Assembly: GCA_963969495.1 (NCBI GenBank)
Contig: OZ018321.1
Coordinates: 109,512,333-109,576,332, forward strand
Reading direction: 5' to 3'
DNA length: 64,000 bases
Source: Ceratothoa steindachneri
Lineage: Eukaryota > Arthropoda > Malacostraca > Isopoda > Cymothoidae
The position numbers were made by a program, and so were the translations under genes. The notes under the pieces were generated by a model. It saw nothing but the letters and a program-made list of their open reading frames with translations. It did not search any database and was not told where the DNA came from. Positions within the stretch are counted from its first letter, which is position 1. Every line of letters starts with the position of its first letter. Positions 56,456-64,000 of this stretch are shown here, piece by piece.

Positions 56456-57702
56456 ATAGTTGGTGCAACGACCCGATGGGTTTTTTTTTTAAAGCCACCA
56501 AGTAGTGTCCTGTTTTAGAAACTCTGACTACCGAACTTACAATTTTATTAAATTCAACACCATTTGGGAAATACTTTTGGAAAGCTGCAGCAAAAGGAGG
56601 GGGGGGGGAATCACGGGTGTATTGCTGTAAACTAGTTGATTTTTTCATTAAAAAAAACGAACACCAACAGTAGTATGTTGTGCAGAAAGTTTGGAAGATA
56701 TTCGCGACAAAAACTAAGTGAAATTAATTCGAGTAGCGAAAGTTGGGGACGTGGGGCTCTCGAAAGAAACTCAATTTTTCGCTATGAACGTCAATCGCTC
56801 TTTTGTAAAGACAACTTCCACGAGGGAAGTAGTGTACATGTGCTCTATGAACGAGTTTGTTCTGGTGGTCGCAATGCATCTTTCATTTTTTTATTGTTAT
56901 TTTCTGTTCATATTTTCTTGCCCTATTCCGTACATAGGTAGGACTCAATAACGGATGGAAGAGGGCGTCTTTTTACATCTAAGAAACCAATACTTCAAAT
57001 CTGCTGACGATATAGGAAGGCAATAAACGCACTTGACCGGGGCTTCGTATTTCGACCGGGTCGGTGATCCTCATCCGTGTATGCGATCGATCCATAGATA
57101 ACCCGAAGGAACATGAATTTAAAACGAGATAAAAGGCAACACAATGGAGTGTCTTGAGTATCACTGAATATTACTTGACACGTTAGCCACCCAGGGTAAT
57201 AACTGACAATAATCCTCGCTCTAGGGTAATTTGAAAGACCGGTTGCCCATGACAATATTTGCCACCATCTCTTGCCCGAGCTAAATGCGGGGCAATACTT
57301 GATAACATTTGTCCAGGGTATTGTATACCTCAAGTGCTCGGGTCATTTGGGGCCAAATCGGGGGCGGTGAGTGGTTAGAAGGAATCCCGATTCTGGTCGC
57401 CCTTACCACGATTGCCATACCCTGTAGATCCCCAATAACATCGCTTGGCCAGGGTAATTAATAACGCACGTCAAGGTTATAGCTATTTCGATATGTACAG
57501 GAGGAGAGATACTCGGGAATTCTTTCATTTGCAAAATGGAAAAGGTACAAATTAAGCGATCGAACGAGGGCCAATCTGCAAAAGGGGAAAAGGACGTTAT
57601 GCAAGCGGCTAGCGAAAAAGATCGATGGTGGGCAAGAACCGTTGCACGCGGATCTGGACATGGATTATTGTTGTTATTCTTTAAAGATAAAAGAAACGAA
57701 AT
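56456..57702. other. Unique DNA
   Basis: Nothing recognised. The word 'agggtaat' recurs at 57193, 57223 and 57452. Confidence 0.35.
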
Positions 57703-57870
57703 CGGAGGAGAGGAAGGAGGAGGAAGAGAGGAAGGAGGAAGAGAGGAAGGAGGAAGAGGAAGGAGGAAGAGGAGAGGAAGGAGGAAGAGGAGAGGAAGGA
57801 GGGAGAGGAGAGGAAGGATGAGGAGGAGAGGAAGGAGGTAGAGGAGAGGAAAGAAGAGAGGAGATAGGAG
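57703..57870. repeat. GGA/GAA purine-rich minisatellite
   Basis: Degenerate units of GAGAGGAAGGAGGAA. The long open frames in both strands here are compositional. Confidence 0.95.
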
Positions 57871-57898
57871 ATAGAAGATACATATGAATGGTTAGTGG

Positions 57899-58015
57899 GA
57901 GACGAAATTCACCGACGGTGAAATTGTCTCACTCTCGGGCGACCGCCAAGTAAGTGGACGGTGTCCAAAATGACAGACGTTCTCGGAAGTATTCACGCCC
58001 ACAGCGTCTGCTACT
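57899..58015 (-). mobile_element. LINE-A ORF2 fragment (endonuclease-RT linker)
   Basis: Matches the linker at 51640-51820 (aaattcacc..acggtgaaat, gtggacggtg.ccaaaatg). Isolated and non-coding. Confidence 0.6.
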
Positions 58016-59904
58016 GTGCTTTAGAGTTCCGTACCTCGGGTCGCAGTGTTGGGTATCTCCCGGGGCAAAAATATTACAAATAAAAATTAAAAGGTATCTA
58101 TCTTAGAGCCATGACAACCCCAACCGCCAGGTAACATTGCGCGGAGCACCGCGTCTGTGCATAAGAGAGAAAAAGAATCATCGAATAATGCGACGTGTCC
58201 ATAAACGAACCAATTATCGTATTGAACGTGTCAATGCAGCAAAGCGGTGCCAGCTCAGCCTCTACCGAGCGGGATGCCATATGCTTAAAACTATAAAGAA
58301 AACAAACGAAGGCAGCCCCCCAGCCTCCAATGTTTAAATAAGGAGGGGGTGGGGGTGACGAAAGTTCAAAAAATGCTCGAGGGATACTTTAGGTGGTTAT
58401 GGAGCGTACTCATCCAGATGTCAACTAGAATATGGTTGCCATGGCGATACCAACACCTCTTTTGAGTAAACTTTGGGTAGAAATGAGGTGAAAAGTGGCG
58501 AATTTGATTACCAGGAAACTATTCGAGTTTTTAAATGAAGAAATTCTGTTACGTGTTTGCTTCGAAATGGCAAGTAGTGCAACCAACGATAACATATTTA
58601 CTCAGAAGGAAATGAAGGATAAATATAGATAAATCGAATGCGTATAAGGAAGGGGGAGCGTAAAAATGGCAAATTTTGCCAACCTTGTATACTGGTCCCG
58701 GAACAACTTAGTGCAAATAACAGTCACTTTGAACCCCCTACAGCACCACGGAATCGAGTGTACAATCTTTTAAGACCCAAACCCATTAAATTCGAGCCTC
58801 AAAACCACAATCAAAATTACTTTTACTTCGACCTGACCTCGTCATAAAATTAAAACTATCGTATTTTCAACTTTCTATTGATTAAACTTATCTAAAGGGA
58901 TGTAAAAAAAAATTCCTAAATAACCTATACGTTCCAAATTTACGTCACAGTAGGTAAATAGCCTAGAAACTTGGCACCAGCTGCCAAAACCCATATTCAC
59001 GAAAAAAAAGAAAAAAGATTTGACACACGAACAAATGTAGACCGATCTTGTTTGAGGCATCTGCTTGTTCTTTAGTTGCCATCAACTATTTACTACATAA
59101 ATGATTTATTAAACAAAACTAAAGGCCTTTTTTGCACGATAATAATTTGACGCGTGATATAACAGACAAAGAACCTAAGATGAAAAAACCGGCTTTAATA
59201 CTATAAGTGTGCACAGGGACAAGCTCCCCCATTATGACATAAGCAAACAAACATGAGAAGACCGCCGAGACCAACTGGCAGCCCAGCCATGAGAGGCACA
59301 ACGGTTGAAGCGGTCCCCTACGTGAACAATTCGATGGACGGTTTGTTCGTAGGTGCGTGAAACATCACCCGATGGAGACGCCGGCCACGTGTTGCCAGAT
59401 TTTGCGATATGAGAATATTTTGTGATAGGAAATTGTCATCCTAGAAATCCTCTATTTATTTTTTCTTCAATAAAACTATCCTGGAGTGATTGACAAATGC
59501 GATATTCCACCATTTAATACTATACAACAGAATAATAATTTTGAAATACTAGAAATTACAAACTGTAAGCATCTATAAAATGTTCTCTTTCCCTCCATCT
59601 ACGCATGCGGCGAGCTGCACGCGCAAGTATTAAAATCGGCAAACAGCTGACTGCATTCACGTGTTTTAGCACCTTGAAAAAAGTGTGCATAACGACAAAT
59701 GTAATTAAAAGGGCCACCGAGATTTCATGAAACAATGCAGTCCTCGCACAATGTAATGGCATATTCTTGTACCTAAGAAGAACACGACCAATGACACCCC
59801 CCCCCCCCTCCAACAAAAAACGAACGCGATTCTTATAGAAAAAGTAGCAGCAGCTCCCCCCCCCCCAAAAAAAGCAACTTCACACGAACAGTAAGAGCTC
59901 TTGC
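58016..59904. other. Unique AT-rich DNA
   Basis: Nothing recognised. Confidence 0.35.
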
Positions 59905-60376
59905 TAGTCAAATGATTACGGCGTTGGTATCCCAACGTTGCTTACCAGGTTCGATCCCGGCGTGAGCGGACACAAACGTCAGCGCACGGAGAGATCTGGC
60001 TCCAATTGGTGGACGCGCTGTGCTCACCCCTGTATTCTCATCGTCACACAGAGCCAATTACAACTGATTTCTTTCCTCTCCCGTCTTCGCAACACAACAC
60101 ACAAATTCTCTGTTCCGAGGAATCCTGCCGATGGGTAGGCTATCTATATCCACATACCTCTGACGCGGAACAAGTCCCTCTCCCCCGGGGTGATGAAGGT
60201 TCCACCTGAACGCTGCTTGCTGTCAAAACAATACTTTCTGGCATCTCTCTCACTCTCCCAAGAGGACCGGCCCCTGGTGCCCTCGGGCTCACCAGCGATT
60301 GTCATGCTGACCTTTATGTCTATTTAATTATCCTGCTGGATAAAGGCAGGTTGGCGAACCACTACTACTACACAAA
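59905..60376 (+). mobile_element. tRNA-derived SINE candidate
   Basis: CGTTGG-TATC-CCAACG (59922-59937) resembles an anticodon stem and loop. It is followed at the right distance by AGGTTCGATCCCGG (59946-59959), a near-perfect RNA polymerase III box B. A degenerate A box may lie about 30 bases before the stem. The unrelated body runs to a (CTA)n tail near 60360-60371 (ccactactactaca). A true tRNA is unlikely because the acceptor ends do not pair. Confidence 0.5.
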
Positions 60377-60727
60377 CAGCAATATTCCTAACTTTTTCCA
60401 AGGTTATTTTTTGGGGAAATGAAATTTTCTCCCTAACTTAGAGCGAAATGCCAAAGATAGAAAGGTGATAAGGAGAGAGATGAAGAAAGGGAAGTTAGAC
60501 AAAGTGAAAATATGAGGACAATAAACAAATTCTTCCGCGGGCATTGAGGTCGGGAAGGCACGCAATCCTACGCATGTCAGGTGCACATGGTTGCTCATGC
60601 TACACTTGGCAGCTCCCTGCGGATTAGATAGGAGAAAAAGGAAAGGGGGAGAGGGTAGGAAGAGTGGCAGTGTGTTAAAAACTACCCATCCTCACCAATG
60701 AGTGAGAGGATGGAAGCTGAGCGGCGA
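60377..60727. other. Unique DNA, weak LINE 5' UTR similarity at its end
   Basis: 60640-60727 has tgttaaaaactacccatcctc and gcgactagcctgc, similar to 63440-63558. It may be a diverged LINE 5' UTR. Confidence 0.35.
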
Positions 60728-61725
60728 CTAGCCTGCAAAATAGGTAAATGATTCTCCTATAGAGGTAATAGCCAGTCGGCGTGTCTTGAATGCAGGCGGA
60801 ATAGCATTTTGGCTAGAGAATGTGGAGAAAGCGAACGCGACGTCCGAAATTGCGGTCCCGTTCTCCTGGAGAACCGCAGGAAAACGGGAGGGAGGTCCTT
60901 CGAGATCTTGCCCCGAATCATCTTGACTCGTTTCTACGCCTCTGCAAGGGGGGAGGCTTCCCGTTAAGTGAAGACAATCATGACAATCAGGCAGAGCTGC
61001 GGGCAAGCGTATTTCGAAACAAACCGGACCTAGCCATCGCTCGACATAATTCACCGACGGTGAAATCGTCCTGGCCGTGCTTATAACGCATGTAGCCATA
61101 TCGCTTCTCTCTGATAGCCGTCTCAGACTGGCGCGACCAACAAGTGGACGGTGTGCAAAATGAGACTTTCTTGGAAGTAGTTAAGTCCACGGCGGTGAGG
61201 TTGTTGGAGAAATCAAAGGCCCCATCAAACTCCTCGAGAGGCGGCAGCAATCCAAAAAATGATAAGCTCATGAAAGCGATCGACTACCATGCTGTGCACC
61301 CGGAAAACAACAGTAATAGAGCAATGTAGGAAAAAAAAAGAAGCGGTTTTCGGCTAATAATTGGTAAACATCTACATTTAGGACATCATCTCCAGGTCGT
61401 AAATCAGGTAGAGATCGATCGTGTAATCTCCCCAGAAGGGGAGCCAACCGTTCAAATTCAAGAGTGGTAGAAAGGATCTCGGCATCCGCACCGAAAGGAG
61501 CAGAACCCCTTTGGGGCTCTGCTCCTTTCGGGTCAGATTTAGGAGTCCACGAAGATGAGTCTAACGAGTCGGTGGAGGCGCGCGGCCGTTTTGCCTTACG
61601 GGAAACGGTTACGAGTCCACAGAAGGGGTGAGGGTGAAACCACGGCCCCCTTAGGCCTAGGAGAGGAGTGAGCCTTCTCTCCTGTAGAAGAGGGTTGTAA
61701 AGCACGAGGGGGGGGGGCTTCATAG
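60728..61725 (-). mobile_element. LINE-A fragment with palindromic deletion junction
   Basis: Contains the RT N-terminal linker and part of the endonuclease (60728-61480). A perfect-looking foldback follows (61491-61531), then the ORF1 C-terminal region (61535-61620) and the ORF1 start region near 61650-61725. All parts are short and frameshifted. ORF1 is mostly deleted. Confidence 0.7.
61491..61531. repeat. 19-bp hairpin at LINE-A deletion junction
   Basis: CCGAAAGGAGCAGAACCCC (61491-61509), TTT loop, GGGGCTCTGCTCCTTTCGG (61513-61531). There is one mismatch. The right arm is native ORF1 sequence; the left arm is its inverted copy. Confidence 0.9.
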
Positions 61726-62519
61726 ATGGCAGAAGCCCCTTTGCCGCATGCAGATGTTGAGAAGGGAGCCGAGCCCCTCCACCGGTCGAAGGTCTCTTGT
61801 GTTACTTCGTCCTCCCCGACACCTAGTGAGGGCGAGCCGCGCTTGGAGGCGGATTTTCATGAGTAGTTTCACTATTGCTTTTTATTGTTACCATATTTGT
61901 AGAAAATGAGAAAAAGGGCACATGGAAAGTAGATACTATGACCTCCCTCCCCAATGCCTTCGGAGGTTAAGAGAAAAGTTTCCACAGGATCAGAAAATTC
62001 TAGAATGTCATCATTTACACATACTCGTATGTATTCGGTCCTTGGGTCCAGCTAAGATGGGCTTTGACAACCCGGCCCCCCGCCATTCGGGTGAAATTGC
62101 CCTAGAGTTTAATCCATAAAGGATATGGTGCCAGTGTAGCCACCCTACATGTGTGTGTACTGGAAGGTGAGCAGAGTTCACGGCTCAACACACTCCGTAC
62201 CTAATACTTGCCAAGCCAGCGGGCTTTCAGCCCCTCGCGGCATACACCGCCGCCACTCGACCGAGGCTCATAAGAGGACAAAAGTGCGCCGGGCAGCCTG
62301 AACCATTTCGGAGAGGAAGGCGTAGGAGGGTATGTAGTAAAGAGGGGTAGAGATAGGTAGGGCCACTAAAAAGTAGGGTGGGTGATCACCGATTATCATC
62401 ATACCCTGGTGCGAGGTGATCCCAGGATGGCAGGCAGTTCACCGAGGTACCATAGAACCGAACACTCTCCAGGTGGGAACGATCTTCCTGGTACAGAGTA
62501 TGGGTAGAAAACGTTGAGG
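61726..62519. other. Unique DNA
   Basis: Nothing recognised. Confidence 0.35.
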
Positions 62520-62690
62520 GGCTAGCTGTAATAATAAATGATGATAATATTAATACACGAAAAATAATAATACAATAATTTTAATAAACAATAATACTAT
62601 ATAATAATAAAAATAAATAACAAATAATAATAGCAATAAATAATAAGTTATAATACAAATAATAATAATAATACAATAAATATGTAAAGT
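62520..62690. repeat. AAT-rich low-complexity tract
   Basis: Irregular ATA/AATA repeats. Confidence 0.85.
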
Positions 62691-62859
62691 AGTGCTGAGG
62701 GGGAGCGAGGGGAAAGCGCGCCAACTACTTTCAAGTTAACCGAGTGAGAGGGCGGCCCTAATTTGCACTCAGGCCGGGAGAATGTGCAGCTCCTCTGGGT
62801 ACCAAGTGAAACAGGTTACACACACGGGGAGGGGGGTCGCACGAAAACCATTTTTCTTA

Positions 62860-63055
62860 TTTAGGGACGGGACGAGAACCCTAAAGACCCTGGACTAGAA
62901 ACCGACCCCGAACGGGGGCATCGGATCCCGGTTTGCCACCATTAGGGACCACCCTTTTAGGGCCGGTGGCCAAACATACGTGGCACGCCACCGGGACTTG
63001 GACGCAAAAGGTTTGATAAAATAATAAAGAAAATGGCGATCGGGTGAGTAGAAGA
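62860..63055 (-). mobile_element. Diverged LINE 5' UTR
   Basis: 'gccaccattagggaccaccc..ggtggcc' parallels 'gccgccatttgggaccaccc..ggtggcc' of LINE-A (10546-10585). The rest is diverged. Confidence 0.5.
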
Positions 63056-63057
63056 GG

Positions 63058-63410
63058 AATTTATTATTTATTTAAACATCGCCCATCTGGCGGCTGCCTT
63101 CAAGTGCACGAGGCACCGTAATTAAATTCTAGCTCAGAACTCGGTAATTTAAATTACCCCCAAAACAAAGAAAAACACAAAAACAAACTTAAATTAAGAA
63201 ACAGAACAAAGGCAAAAGGAGAAGAAAGCACGCCCAGGCGTCGGGGAAGGCCTGCCTCCACCCGAGGCAAGATCACGGGACCTACAACCAAGTCAAATAA
63301 AATGGAGGAGGCCAACCTCCTCCAAGAAGTCAAATAGTGCACAAGTCTGTATGCACGAACTCATCCCGAGTATGAGGGACAAGCGGTAGCGACCTCAGGT
63401 AACGTGCATC
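63058..63410 (-). mobile_element. LINE-A-related 3' end
   Basis: 3' UTR with the cccatctggcggctgcc terminal motif at 63085-63101, then tccaagaagtca..cacaagtctg and catcccgagtatgagggacaagcggtagcgacc. It is 5'-truncated near 63410. Confidence 0.75.
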
Positions 63411-64000
63411 AGAAGAGGTAAAGGAAAGGCAGAGTAAATTTATGTTAAAAAAAACTCATCCCCAAAAGAGCCAAGAACCTGAATCTCAAATCCAGGCCAC
63501 GACCAGTAATGAATGGAATGAAGTGGTTCCGCGACTAGCCTGCTAAAAAAGACTAGCGAGATGAGGCTTGTAAAGACACTGTTGAAAAATGATATAAAAT
63601 GTATAATATGGAAATGTCTAGAATGAATAAAAGCCAGGTTGTCTCAAAGCCGAAGGGCCTTCCCGGTGTTCCAGGGATCATCTCTAACAGTTAACAGGGG
63701 CATCACCTTGCGGTATGGGTTAGAGACTAGTAATGACGGGCGGTGCAAAATTAATGGAAAGAGATTGCTGAAAACCTCATCGTAGTGGGGGCAAAATGAA
63801 TAGTGTCGAGTATAAGAAAAAAAGAGAGACGAATCTTGTCCATTAGAGCTCTGGTGTGAAAACGGATATTTTGGCGAGGAGTCCATTAGAGCTCTGGCGG
63901 GAAAAAGAACATTTCTCCCCTCTGACAGACCTGTTGAAGATAGGGGAAAGTTGCCCATGGCATCTTAGAAAGACGAGCTGAGACGATTTCAAAGATATGT
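63411..64000. other. Unique DNA to window end
   Basis: 63440-63558 resembles 60640-60748 (possible diverged LINE 5' UTR). A short direct repeat (ccattagagctctgg at 63840 and 63883) is present. Nothing else recognised. Confidence 0.4.

Noticed and set aside
57536..57883. Arg/Glu/Gly-rich and Ser/Pro-rich ORFs
   Set aside because: Both are translations of a GA-rich repeat.
59905..59980. Functional tRNA gene
   Set aside because: The anticodon loop has the wrong size and no acceptor stem forms; more likely a SINE head.
1..64000. CRISPR array, operon, prophage or bacterial mobile element
   Set aside because: No spaced direct repeats of that kind, no bacterial gene organisation; repeats and elements are of animal type.

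Overview
This 64 kb window looks like repeat-rich nuclear DNA of an animal. The GC-rich retrotransposon blocks, the AT-rich spacers and the (TA)n(GA)n microsatellites would suit an arthropod, possibly a crustacean, but I cannot name the species from the sequence. No operons, rRNA, CRISPR array or complete host gene is visible. Almost everything I can recognise is mobile DNA. Two short exon-like stretches (740-1081 + and 11912-12202 -) are the only hints of host coding sequence, and both are weak.

The main component is one family of non-LTR retrotransposon, called LINE-A here. It is about 6.65 kb long and of the I-group type: ORF1 carries CCHC knuckles, and ORF2 carries an APE-like endonuclease, a reverse transcriptase, RNase H and a C-terminal zinc-finger-like motif. 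About seventeen copies or fragments occupy 1-507, 7282-10915, 15665-21302, 21488-24465, 24683-32027, 36774-43719, 46853-47405, 48765-56455, 57899-58015, 60728-61725 and 62860-63410. All but three are on the minus strand. None has an intact ORF2. The youngest is a 5'-truncated plus-strand copy at 30701-31378, with a 17-A tail and a perfect 13-bp target-site duplication, nested inside another copy.

Region by region: 1-507 holds a 5' end of LINE-A. 740-1081 is an exon-like ORF. 2106-2830 is a foldback element with long inverted arms. 2946-6700 is an old Jockey-like LINE (LINE-B). 7270-10927 is a nested LINE-A insertion flanked by a 12-bp target duplication. 10928-14680 is mostly unique DNA with an orphan LINE 3' end, an exon-like ORF and a Tc1-like transposase relic. 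14681-33219 is a complex array: a putative LTR (about 1.19 kb, with five repeats carrying dyad symmetry, a TATA box and AATAAA) was entered by LINE-A, then the composite was tandemly and invertedly duplicated. 33220-36540 is AT-rich DNA with microsatellites. 36541-44030 is an 18-bp minisatellite split by a full-length old LINE-A. 44031-46850 is unique DNA. 46853-47405 is a LINE 3' end carrying a hAT-type MITE. 48765-56455 is LINE-A again, including a copy rearranged through a palindromic junction. 56456-64000 holds GA-rich repeats, small LINE pieces, a tRNA-derived SINE candidate and a second palindromic LINE junction.

These elements do not form a pathway. They form a layered insertion record in which relative ages can be read from target duplications and shared lesions. 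The most unusual signals are the inverted LTR-LINE duplication with shared mutations, the foldback junctions in two separate LINE copies, the internally deleted short LINE forms, and the conserved hairpins at both LINE-A termini.
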